Assembly: GCA_964247265.1 (NCBI GenBank)
Contig: CAXTTS010000046.1
Coordinates: forward strand, 1-18,748
DNA: 18,748 bases
Origin: Alterirhizorhabdus sp964247265
GTDB lineage: Bacteria > Pseudomonadota > Alphaproteobacteria > Sphingomonadales > Sphingomonadaceae
Direction: 5' to 3'
A program made the translations under genes and the position numbers. This document shows positions 6,633 to 13,947 of the stretch, in pieces. The notes below the pieces were generated by a model. The model saw only the letters and a program-made list of their open reading frames with translations, did no database searches and was not told where the DNA came from. The stretch's first letter is position 1, and each line of letters begins with the position of its first letter.

Positions 6633-7835
6633 CTACCCATCGGTCTTGATCCGGCCGACGCTTTCCGCGAGCGATCCGACGGCGGCGGTGAGGGCGGCGA
6701 TCTGGCGGGAGAGTTCGGCGAAGCTGGCGCTGCCGTCGTCGCCCGGCGGCCGGCTACCGCCCGGCCCGGTGACGACAGAGCTGCTGATGCGGATGCCGAC
6801 CTGCGCCCAGGCATCGGCGATCGCCTTCTGCTGGTCGCTGTCCGCCCCGTGCAGCTGGGTCGCCTTGGTGTAGGTGATGTCGGCGAAGCCCTGGAATTCG
6901 GTCGTCGGCGTCGCGGCGGCGAGCGATTCGTACCAGATGTGGCCGGCCGTCTCCCACGCATTGCCGCCGATGCCGATCGCCGCGAGGTAGAAGGCACGGT
7001 TGGTGATGCCGGAGTTGATGTGGACGCCGCCATTGTCGCCATCGTCGGTATTCGGCAGCTGGACATAATGCGCCATGTCGGCCGGCTGAGGATCCTTGCC
7101 GAGGCGGGGATCGTCATACGCCGTGCCCGGCGCCTTCATCGATCGCAGCGCATCGCCGGCCACGTCGGGGGTGAAGATGTCCGGCCCGATCAGCCAGTCC
7201 GCCTGATCCGCCGTCTGGCCGAGATGCCATTGCTTGACCAGCGAACCGAACACGTCCGAGATCGATTCATTCAATGCGCCGGGTTGGTCGTGATATTCGA
7301 GCCCGGCCATGAACTGGGTGACGCCGTGGGTGAGTTCGTGGCCGATCACGTCCACGGAGCCCGTGAAATCGGTGAAGATCCCGCCGTCGCCGTCGCCGAA
7401 CACCATCTCCTCCCCATCCCAGAAGGCGTTGTTATATTTGACGCCGCGGTGGACGTAGCCGTTCAGCGCCATGCCCTTGTCGTCGATCGAATCGCGCTGG
7501 AAGATGCTGCGGTAGAAATCGCGTGTCGCGCCCAGCCCGTCATAGGCGTTGTTCACCGCCAGATCGGTGCTGGCGGGCTGATCCTCGCTCCGCACGATCG
7601 TGGCCAGCGACAGATCGGTGCCGTTGCGGCAATCGTAGATCGTCCGGCGCCCGGCGGTCGGCGCGCTCGCCATGCTGAAGGCGCGCTCCCGCACGGCCCG
7701 CGCGCCACGCAGCCGCTCGGTGGCGAGCAGGGTGGAGAGGGCGGCGGCGCGCACCGCCCGGTCCGGACTTTCCACCAGCCGGCGCAGCATATGCGGCGGA
7801 ACGATGCAGTTGAGGCATTGGCAGGCTTTGGTCAT
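6633..7835 (-). CDS. Protealysin-like M4 (thermolysin family) zinc metalloprotease
   Basis: A 400-residue M4 metallopeptidase of the protealysin type. There is no classical signal peptide. The N-terminus is a short propeptide with a CxCxxC motif (Cys5, 7, 10) followed by IVPPHMLRRL, the conserved protealysin pro-motif; the mature domain probably begins near Arg63 (GRRTIYDCRNG). Zinc ligands and catalytic residues are complete: HELTH gives His166, Glu167 and His170; NESISD gives Glu190; DNGGVHINSG gives catalytic His272. After the catalytic domain (to about 350) comes an unusual Gly/Pro linker and a 26-residue heptad-like tail (about 371-396, LSRQIAALTAAVGSLAESV). The start at 7835 has a strong GGAAGGAG ribosome-binding site. 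The inhibitor gene follows 3 nt downstream. Related enzymes are stored or released without a Sec signal and cleave a small set of host or bacterial proteins; the substrate here is unknown. Confidence 0.93.
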   Translation of the reverse strand: MTKACQCLNCIVPPHMLRRLVESPDRAVRAAALSTLLATERLRGARAVRERAFSMASAPTAGRRTIYDCRNGTDLSLATIVRSEDQPASTDLAVNNAYDGLGATRDFYRSIFQRDSIDDKGMALNGYVHRGVKYNNAFWDGEEMVFGDGDGGIFTDFTGSVDVIGHELTHGVTQFMAGLEYHDQPGALNESISDVFGSLVKQWHLGQTADQADWLIGPDIFTPDVAGDALRSMKAPGTAYDDPRLGKDPQPADMAHYVQLPNTDDGDNGGVHINSGITNRAFYLAAIGIGGNAWETAGHIWYESLAAATPTTEFQGFADITYTKATQLHGADSDQQKAIADAWAQVGIRISSSVVTGPGGSRPPGDDGSASFAELSRQIAALTAAVGSLAESVGRIKTDG

Positions 7836-7992
7836 GTCCCACTCCTTCCGGAATCGCGACGAGGGTGAGGGTCTGCCGGTGAGGGGGCGGAGTCAATCCG
7901 GCGGGACATTACATTCGCGCAGGGTTCCGCCTGCTGCGATCGGCGGACGGGCCGCTTCGTGCGGGATTGATGCAGGTGAGGACGACATCTTA

Positions 7993-8012
7993 ACGGATCC
8001 GTCAGGTTAACC
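7993..8012. promoter_or_regulatory. Two adjacent perfect palindromes in the protease/PilZ divergent region
   Basis: ACGGATCCGT (7993-8002) and GGTTAACC (8005-8012) are each self-complementary and lie 2 nt apart. They sit in the 212-bp region between the divergent protease and PilZ genes, 36 nt upstream of the PilZ start, and could be operator sites. On the minus strand TGTAAT (complement of 7912-7917, about 77 nt before the protease start) resembles a -10 box, but I see no matching -35. Confidence 0.3.
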
Positions 8013-8047
8013 GCGCTATCCTCGGTCATCGCATCAAGGAGACGATC

Positions 8048-8515
8048 TTGGCCGTCGTTGCGCCGCTCTTCCAGAACGAGGCCCGCTCCAACCGGCGCAA
8101 GCGCGACCGGCGCGACGTCCGCCTCGGCGCGACGATCCGCGACAGCGACGCCCGGCCGCTCGATGCGGTCGTCCATGATCTCTCGGCGACCGGCTTCCTC
8201 GTCCAGTCGAGTGACGCGTTGCGCATCGGTTCGGTGGTGCGGATCGGGCTTTCCGGCATCGGCAGCAGCGCGGCGCGCGTGCTGTGGAAGCGCGACGGCC
8301 TGTGCGGCTGCGCCTTTATCGAGCCGATCAGCGAGGCCGACATCGAGACCGCGCTGCATGCCCGCACCGTGACCGAGGTGGACTTTTCGGCGGGATCGAT
8401 GCCGGCGGCGGCGCCCGCGCCCGCGCCCTCGCGCAAGATCGCGATGCTGGCCGTGCTCGGCCTCAGCGTGCTGCTCTGGGCGGCTACGGCCGGCGGGATC
8501 GTCCTGTTCGGCTGA
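8048..8515 (+). CDS. PilZ-domain protein with a C-terminal membrane anchor
   Basis: A 155-residue protein. Residues about 17-105 form a PilZ domain with both cyclic-di-GMP contact motifs: RRDVR (the RxxxR pattern, Arg21-Arg25) and DLSATG (DxSxxG, Asp44-Gly49). Then come a Pro/Ala linker and one hydrophobic segment at about 131-154 ending at the C-terminus, so the PilZ domain should face the cytoplasm as a tail-anchored inner-membrane protein. The start is a TTG at 8048, supported by AAGGAGA 5 nt upstream. PilZ proteins bind c-di-GMP and often act on polysaccharide synthesis or motility; the co-polymerase kinases nearby fit the first role, but the target is unknown. It is divergent from the protease and converges on the Nramp gene with a 6-nt gap. 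Confidence 0.88.
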   Translation: MAVVAPLFQNEARSNRRKRDRRDVRLGATIRDSDARPLDAVVHDLSATGFLVQSSDALRIGSVVRIGLSGIGSSAARVLWKRDGLCGCAFIEPISEADIETALHARTVTEVDFSAGSMPAAAPAPAPSRKIAMLAVLGLSVLLWAATAGGIVLFG

Positions 8516-8521
8516 CCGGCT

Positions 8522-9829
8522 TCATCCGGCCGGCGTGCGCACCCAGGTGACGACCAGCGCGATCGCGGCGGCGAAGGTGACGAGGGTGGTGATGCCGCCG
8601 AGCAGATTGGTGAGCCAGCCGTTGGTGCGATCCCCCATCACGCGCCGGTCGTTGGTCATCAGCATCATCATCAGCAGCAAGGGCGGCACCGAAAAGCCCT
8701 GGACGATGCCCGACAGCACCAGCGCCTTCATCGGATTGAAGCCGAGGAAGTTGAGCGCGACGGCCACGACCGTGACCACCGCGATCGTGGCGTAGAACAG
8801 CCGCGCCTCGGCCGGGCGCGCATTCAGGCTGGCCCGCGCGCCGAGGCCCTGCGCCAGATCATAGGCCGCCCCCGTCGTCATAACCGGCACCGCGAGGAAG
8901 CCGACGCCGACCACGCCCAGCGCGAACAGATATTTGGCGGCGGCGCCCGCCAGCGGCTCCAGCGCGGCGGCGGCCTGCGCCGCGCTGTCGACGTTCGTCT
9001 GGCCGGATGCGTGGAGCGTCGCGCCGGTGGAGAGGATGATGAAGTAGAGGATCAGGTTGGAGAAGATCATGCCGACGATCACGTCGCGCCGGGTCTTGCG
9101 CAGTTCCGCGTCGGTCGCGCCCTTGCGTTGGGCGAGCGTCGTACGGCCCGCCTCGATCTGGTCCTCCACCTCCTGATTGGATTGCCAGGTGTAGATATAG
9201 GCGGACAGCGAGGTGCCGATGCAGGCGACCACCATCGCCAGGAAATCGGCATCGAAGCGGATCGCCGGCGTGAAGGTGGCGCGCAACACCGCCCCCGGAT
9301 CGGGCTTCGCCAATATGGCGGCCGCGACATAGGCGAAGAGCGCCAGCGTCAGCCACTGAAAGACGGTGCGCAGCAGCGCGTAGGAGCCGATCAGCTGGAA
9401 GGCGAGGATCACAGCCGCCGCGGCGACCACGATCAGCGGGATCGGCAGCGGCACCAGCAGGTTGAGCGCGGCACCGATCCCGCCGAGATTGGCCGCCGCC
9501 TCGATCACGTTGCCGATGAAGGCGCCCAGCATCAGCGGATAGAGCAGGTGGCGCGGATAGCGATCGCGGATGATCGCGAACAGCCCCTTGCCATAGACCT
9601 GCCCGAGCTTGGCGGAGAGATACACCACCGCATACATCATCGGCAGCAGGACCGGCGCGATCCACAGGAAGCCGAGCCCGTATTTCGCCCCAGCGCTGGC
9701 ATAGGTGCCGATCGCCGAAGGATCGTCGTCCGCCGCGCCGGTGATGATGCCGGTGCCGACGACGCGCAGCAGGCCAGACTTGGGCGCCTCGGCCGGGGTG
9801 TCGCCCTGTTGCGGAGCCTTCACCGCCAT
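8522..9829 (-). CDS. Nramp-superfamily divalent metal transporter with non-canonical metal-site motifs
   Basis: A 435-residue multi-spanning inner-membrane protein with about 11 hydrophobic segments and the LeuT-like Nramp order. In TM1 the usual DPGN motif is replaced by DDDPSAIGTY (Asp34-Tyr43): the Asp and Pro remain, but the Asn is lost. In TM6 the usual metal-binding Met is not evident in GTSLSAYIYTWQSNQEVED. This pattern is common in a bacterial COG1914 branch annotated simply as Nramp-like; whether such proteins carry Mn2+, Mg2+ or something else is not settled from sequence. The ATG at 9829 lies 1 nt after the stop of the oxidoreductase upstream, with no good ribosome-binding site, so translation is probably coupled to it. 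It is the last gene of the minus-strand sugar operon. A role in that pathway is possible only by position. Confidence 0.85.
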   Translation of the reverse strand: MAVKAPQQGDTPAEAPKSGLLRVVGTGIITGAADDDPSAIGTYASAGAKYGLGFLWIAPVLLPMMYAVVYLSAKLGQVYGKGLFAIIRDRYPRHLLYPLMLGAFIGNVIEAAANLGGIGAALNLLVPLPIPLIVVAAAAVILAFQLIGSYALLRTVFQWLTLALFAYVAAAILAKPDPGAVLRATFTPAIRFDADFLAMVVACIGTSLSAYIYTWQSNQEVEDQIEAGRTTLAQRKGATDAELRKTRRDVIVGMIFSNLILYFIILSTGATLHASGQTNVDSAAQAAAALEPLAGAAAKYLFALGVVGVGFLAVPVMTTGAAYDLAQGLGARASLNARPAEARLFYATIAVVTVVAVALNFLGFNPMKALVLSGIVQGFSVPPLLLMMMLMTNDRRVMGDRTNGWLTNLLGGITTLVTFAAAIALVVTWVRTPAG

Positions 9830-9830
9830 T

Positions 9831-10865
9831 TCAGGCGGCCGCGTAGATCCGGTCGAGGATCTCCGATACGCGCACGAGGCGTTCGGCGGCGGCATCGAAG
9901 CGTTCGCCATCGGCCAGCCGGCGCGCCCAGTCGGCGCCCGCGCGGCCGCCCCAATCGTCGGGCGGCACCGCGAGGGTTTCGGTGGACGTGCCGCGATATC
10001 GCTCGGCGGTAAAGTCGTAGAAGGAGCCGTTGACGTTGCGCAGCGCCGCGCCGCCTTCCGTGCCGTAGAAAGCGGCGGCGATCTCCGCCTCGCGACCGGC
10101 GTGCAGCCGCCAAGAGCAGGCGAGGCGGACGACCGGGCCATCCTCAAGCGCAAAGCTGGCGACGGCGTAATCCTCGACGGCGGCGTCGCCGGCCTTCAGC
10201 GGCAGGCCGCCGGCGGAAAGCGCGGCGTGCACCGGGCCGCGCAGAGCCGGGAAATCCATCGTCCAGAGCGCGAGATCGACGAGGTGGACGCCGAGGTCCA
10301 TCACGCAGCCGCCGCCCGACAGCGCGCGATCGTAGAACCACGGCTTGTCCGGGCCATAGGCGTTGTGGAACGTCAGGTCGATCGCGTGGACCCGCCCGAG
10401 TGTGCCGCCACGCACCAGATCGGCGATGCGCGCCATGCCGGCGGTGAAGCGGTAGGAGAGATCCACGGCGAGCAGGCGATCCGCCGCGCGGGCGGCCCGC
10501 ACCACGGCGCGCGCCTCGTCGGCGTTGCGGCCGAGCGGCTTCTGGCAGAATACCGCGACGCCTGCCTCCAGCGCGCGGATCGCCTGTTCGGCGTGCAGCG
10601 CGCTCGGCGTGGCGATGACGATGCCGTCCAGCCCGAGTGCGAGCATCTCGTCAAGCGAGCCGGCGACGATGGCCCCGGGCGCGATGGCGGCGGCCTCGGC
10701 GATCATCTCCGCCGAGGGATCGCTGATCGCCGCCACGGCGATCCGGCCGGTCGCGGCCATCGCCGCCATGCGGTGCCGCCCGATCCAGCCGACGCCGAGA
10801 AAGCCGATACGCGGCTTCGCGGTGACGGCGGAGAGCGATTGATCGTCGGGTGTTGCCTCAGCCAC
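9831..10865 (-). CDS. Gfo/Idh/MocA-family NAD(P)-dependent sugar oxidoreductase
   Basis: A 344-residue soluble oxidoreductase. The N-terminal Rossmann fold has IGFLGVGWIGRHRM (residues 20-33) and IATPSALH (84-91). The family's EKP motif appears as CQKPLG with Lys109. The C-terminal substrate domain has GGGCVMDLGVHLVD, giving the catalytic Asp190 and His194. Family members oxidise or reduce a ring hydroxyl of sugars, nucleotide sugars or inositols. The only start before the Rossmann motif is GTG at 10865, which overlaps the dehydrogenase stop by 8 nt; ribosome-binding site is weak, so coupling is likely. Paired with the zinc-type dehydrogenase immediately upstream, it may act on the same sugar or cyclitol. 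The exact substrate cannot be read from the sequence. Confidence 0.9.
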   Translation of the reverse strand: MAEATPDDQSLSAVTAKPRIGFLGVGWIGRHRMAAMAATGRIAVAAISDPSAEMIAEAAAIAPGAIVAGSLDEMLALGLDGIVIATPSALHAEQAIRALEAGVAVFCQKPLGRNADEARAVVRAARAADRLLAVDLSYRFTAGMARIADLVRGGTLGRVHAIDLTFHNAYGPDKPWFYDRALSGGGCVMDLGVHLVDLALWTMDFPALRGPVHAALSAGGLPLKAGDAAVEDYAVASFALEDGPVVRLACSWRLHAGREAEIAAAFYGTEGGAALRNVNGSFYDFTAERYRGTSTETLAVPPDDWGGRAGADWARRLADGERFDAAAERLVRVSEILDRIYAAA

Positions 10866-11826
10866 AGGTCAGCAGCGCCTTGACGAAGCCGTCCGGCTTG
10901 TCGCGCGTGGCATCGAGCGCCTCGCCGACACGCTCCAGCGGGTAGTGATGGGTGTAGAGCGGCGTCGGATCGATCCGGCCGGATGCGACCGCCGCCACCG
11001 CCTCGCGCAGGCCGCGCAGGCACACCGCCGGATCGCGTTCGTGCGCGTTGACGACGTCGATGCCCTTCCAGTTCCACGCCTGCATGTTCACCTGGCGCGG
11101 GCCATCCTGATGATAGCCGGCGACGATCAGCTTGCCGCCTTCCGCCACCAGCTCGCCGGCCAGGTCGAGCGGCCACTGCTTGCCGACCGCCTCGATCACG
11201 CGCGCACACAGGCGCCCTTCGGTGAGGTGCTTCACCCGCTCGATGATAGCCCAGTGGTCGTCCATCACGATCGTCTCGGCAGCACCGAAGGCGGCGGCGA
11301 GATCGAGCGAGGACTGGCGTCGCGAGATGGCGATCACCCGTGCGCCGGCGTCGCTGGCCAGCTTCGTCAGGATCGCGCCGAGAAAGCCGATGCCGATGAT
11401 CGCCACCGTCTGCCCGGGCGTGATGTCGCTGCGGCGGAAGATGTTGAACGCGCAGCCGAGCGGCTCGCCGGGAAAGGGCTTGCCGTCCAGTTCGGGCGGC
11501 AGCTTCACCACCGCGCCGGCGCTGGCCACGTCATATTCGGCGAAGCTGCGGCCGGACAGCGTGGCCACGCGATCGCCCGATGCGATGCCCTCCACGCCCG
11601 GCCCGATTGCATCGACGATGCCCCAGCCCTCATGGCCGAGCCCGCCGACGTCGCCCGGATAGGTCAGCCATTCGAGGCCGGCCCACGGCTCGAGGTTGGA
11701 GGCGCAGACGCCGCAGCCCTCCAGCCGGATGCGGACCTCGCCCGGGCCGGGCTCCGGCAAAGCGGCGGGGACGATCCGCATCTCGCCCGGCGCAGCGAGC
11801 AACGCCGCCCGCATCGTCTTCACCAT
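10858..11826 (-). CDS. Zinc-type medium-chain alcohol/polyol dehydrogenase
   Basis: A 322-residue member of the MDR superfamily. The catalytic zinc site is present: GCGVCASN with Cys41, and GHEGWG with His65-Glu66. The coenzyme-binding motif is IIGIGFLGA in the middle. The four-Cys structural zinc lobe is missing, so this is the short type without structural zinc, as in some sugar and polyol dehydrogenases. I preferred ATG 11826 to GTG 11835: GAGGGG lies 8 nt before the ATG but is too close to the GTG. It starts 13 nt after the decarboxylase gene and overlaps the next oxidoreductase by 8 nt. Two redox enzymes in tandem at the end of a nucleotide-sugar operon suggest double oxidation/reduction of a sugar or of an aglycone; this is inference. 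Confidence 0.88.
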   Translation of the reverse strand: MVKTMRAALLAAPGEMRIVPAALPEPGPGEVRIRLEGCGVCASNLEPWAGLEWLTYPGDVGGLGHEGWGIVDAIGPGVEGIASGDRVATLSGRSFAEYDVASAGAVVKLPPELDGKPFPGEPLGCAFNIFRRSDITPGQTVAIIGIGFLGAILTKLASDAGARVIAISRRQSSLDLAAAFGAAETIVMDDHWAIIERVKHLTEGRLCARVIEAVGKQWPLDLAGELVAEGGKLIVAGYHQDGPRQVNMQAWNWKGIDVVNAHERDPAVCLRGLREAVAAVASGRIDPTPLYTHHYPLERVGEALDATRDKPDGFVKALLTCG

Positions 11827-11839
11827 CGTCGTCACCCCC

Positions 11840-12847
11840 TCATTCCGCCGCCATGACGTGTCGCAGCGGAGCGGTGGCGCCGATCTCGGCAGCGAACCAT
11901 TCGGCAGTGCGGGCGAGGCCGTAATCGACCGGCACCGCCGGCTGCCAGCCGAGCCGTTCGGCCGCGCGGCTGATATCGGGCCGGCGGCGGCGGGGATCGT
12001 CCTGCGGCAGCGGCTTGTGGACGACGCGCCCGTCCGTGCCGACGATCGCGAGGATGCGACCCAGCAGTTCGTTGACGGTCAGCTCGACCGGATTGCCGAG
12101 GTTGACCGGCTCCAGCCCGTCCATGTCGCTTTCCATGAGGCGGATCAGGCCCTCCACCATGTCGCTGACGTAGCAGAAGCTCCGCGTCTGGCTGCCGTCG
12201 CCATAGATGGTGATGTCGCTGCCCGAGAGCGCCTGGCAGATCAGGTTGCTGACCACGCGCCCGTCATCGGGGTGCATGTTGGGGCCGTAGGTGTTGAAGA
12301 TGCGGGCGACGCGCACCTCCGCCCGCTCCAGCCGCGCATAATCGAAGGCGAGCGCCTCGGCCGCGCGCTTGCCCTCATCATAGCAGGCGCGCGGGCCGGT
12401 GCAGCTGACGGAGCCGCGATAGCCCTCATGCTGCGGGTGGATCTCCGGATCGCCATAGACCTCGCTGGTGGAGGTGAGGAGGAAACGCGCGCCGGCCTGC
12501 TCCGCCAGCCGCAGCAGATGATGCGTGCCCATCACGTTGGTGAGCATCGTATGCTCGGGATCGGCCTGATATTGCGGCGGCGAAGCGGCGCAGGCGAGAT
12601 TGTAGACGCGGGCGATGCGATGCGCCTGCGCCATCACCTCGGCGGGCAGCGGGTTCACCACGTCCGCCTCGACGAAGGTGAAGCCGGGCAGCTGCTCCAG
12701 CCCGCGCAGGTTGGAAAGGCGTGCCGTCTGGAGGTTGTCGAGGCAGATCACCTCATGCCCGCGATCCACCAGCGCGCGACACAGATGCGAGCCGATGAAC
12801 CCGGCGCCACCCGCGACCAGTGCGACATTGCGCCGTGAATCGCTCAT
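11840..12847 (-). CDS. UDP-glucuronate decarboxylase (UDP-xylose synthase)-like SDR
   Basis: A 335-residue extended SDR. The NAD motif is GGAGFIG (13-19). The active site matches UDP-xylose synthases closely: STSEVYGDP with Thr127-Glu129, CYDEGKR with Tyr156-Lys160, ARIFNTYGPNMHPDDGRVVS and QTRSFCYVSD. The family converts UDP-glucuronate to UDP-xylose through a UDP-4-keto-pentose. I chose the ATG at 12847 because AAGGAG lies 6 nt upstream. An ATG at 12874 would give a 4-nt overlap like the other junctions here but has no ribosome-binding site. It follows the last CgeB-like glycosyltransferase and should supply that operon with UDP-xylose or a related pentose donor. A close dTDP-glucose dehydratase relative cannot be fully excluded. 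Confidence 0.9.
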   Translation of the reverse strand: MSDSRRNVALVAGGAGFIGSHLCRALVDRGHEVICLDNLQTARLSNLRGLEQLPGFTFVEADVVNPLPAEVMAQAHRIARVYNLACAASPPQYQADPEHTMLTNVMGTHHLLRLAEQAGARFLLTSTSEVYGDPEIHPQHEGYRGSVSCTGPRACYDEGKRAAEALAFDYARLERAEVRVARIFNTYGPNMHPDDGRVVSNLICQALSGSDITIYGDGSQTRSFCYVSDMVEGLIRLMESDMDGLEPVNLGNPVELTVNELLGRILAIVGTDGRVVHKPLPQDDPRRRRPDISRAAERLGWQPAVPVDYGLARTAEWFAAEIGATAPLRHVMAAE

Positions 12848-12870
12848 CCTCTTCTCCTTCTTCATATCGT

Positions 12871-13947
12871 TCATGCCGCGCCGGCCAGGCGGGCGCGTGC
12901 CGCCGCCGCCTCGGCAAGATGCGCGTCCAGTTCGGCGGCGCGGTGGGACGCCGTGTGCGCCGCCAGCACGCGGGCGCGCGCCGCCGCGCCGATCGCCGTG
13001 GCGTCCGCGCCGGTCAGCGCGGCGATCACCGTTTCACCGTGCGGCGCCAGCAGGATCTCGCCGTCCGGCGCGAACAGGCTGTCGATACCCTCCCAAATGT
13101 CCGAGACGATCGGCGTGCCGCAGGCCCCCGCCTCGAACAGCCGCACCGAGGGCGACCAGCCCGCCGCGATCATGTCGGCACGGGTGACGTTCAGGGTGAA
13201 GCGCGAGGCGGAATAGAAAGCGGCGTGGTCGGCGGGCGGCAGATGCTCGATCCGCTCGACATTGGCCGGCCATATGATGTCCGCCGGATATTGCGGCCCG
13301 GCGACGACGAACCGCCGTTCCGGCAAGGCGCGCGCGGGGGCGAGCAACAGCCGCTCCAGCGTGGGCTGGCGATCGGGGCTGTAGGTGCCGAGATAGGAGA
13401 GATCCCAGCGTTTCGTCTCGCCGGTCGGCGCATACAACGCCGGATCGACCGAGCAGTAGAGCGCGCGCGCGGCGGGCGAGCCGTAGGTCCGCTCCAGCAG
13501 ATCCAGCGTCGGACCGCCGGTGAAGGAGAGGTAGACATCGTAGCCGGGGATGATGTCCGGCGAGAGATATTCGAAATCGCCGCGCGCCAGCTTGGCCAGG
13601 GTGACGGGCGTGTCGATGTCGTAGAAGGCGGTGACGCCTTCCGCAATTTCCTGCACGAAGCGGCCCACGGCGACGCCCTCCGGCACATAGGAGCCGACGA
13701 TCACGGCATCGGCGCGGGCGATCTCGGACGTCCAGCGGCGCAGGTCCGTCAGGTCGGAATAGAAGGCCAGCTCGCAATAATCGGGATCGGCATGGTCGCG
13801 GGCGTTGGCGTACCACGGCACGTCCCGCTCCAGGAACAGGATGTCGTGGCCACGCGCGGCATAGGCCCTCAGCAGCGCGCGGAAGGTCGTCGCGTGGCCG
13901 TTGCCCCAGGCGGATGACAGGCTGAGACCGAGGACGACGAGCCTCAT
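12871..13947 (-). CDS. CgeB-like glycosyltransferase, third of the tandem triplet
   Basis: A 358-residue soluble or membrane-associated GT-B fold protein. It opens MRLVVLGLSLSSAWGNGHA with RAYAARGHDILFLERD and ends in a nucleotide-sugar domain with SVRLFEAGACGTPIVSDIWE, the Glyco_trans_1_2 signature of the CgeB group (COG4641). The other two members of the triplet share the N-terminal S-x-W-x-x-G pattern and R-G-H/Y-D helix, so they arose by duplication. Start ATG 13947 overlaps the preceding gene's stop (ATGA) and has AGGGAGG a few bases ahead. CgeB was named from Bacillus spore crust; here, in a likely non-sporulating organism, it is only a family label. Donor and acceptor are unknown. Confidence 0.85.
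   Translation of the reverse strand: MRLVVLGLSLSSAWGNGHATTFRALLRAYAARGHDILFLERDVPWYANARDHADPDYCELAFYSDLTDLRRWTSEIARADAVIVGSYVPEGVAVGRFVQEIAEGVTAFYDIDTPVTLAKLARGDFEYLSPDIIPGYDVYLSFTGGPTLDLLERTYGSPAARALYCSVDPALYAPTGETKRWDLSYLGTYSPDRQPTLERLLLAPARALPERRFVVAGPQYPADIIWPANVERIEHLPPADHAAFYSASRFTLNVTRADMIAAGWSPSVRLFEAGACGTPIVSDIWEGIDSLFAPDGEILLAPHGETVIAALTGADATAIGAAARARVLAAHTASHRAAELDAHLAEAAAARARLAGAA

Noticed and set aside
6330..7868. Long plus-strand open frame over the protease and inhibitor
   Set aside because: The opposite strand encodes a complete M4 protease with HELTH and the other catalytic motifs; the plus frame is compositional.
8516..8533. CCGGC/GCCGG hairpin between the PilZ and Nramp stops
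   Set aside because: Only a 5-bp stem with an 8-nt loop and no T tract; such GC stems are frequent by chance in this DNA.
12848..12874. Earlier ATG (12874) for the UDP-xylose synthase-like gene, giving an ATGA overlap
   Set aside because: It lacks a ribosome-binding site, whereas AAGGAG fits the ATG at 12847; kept only as an alternative.
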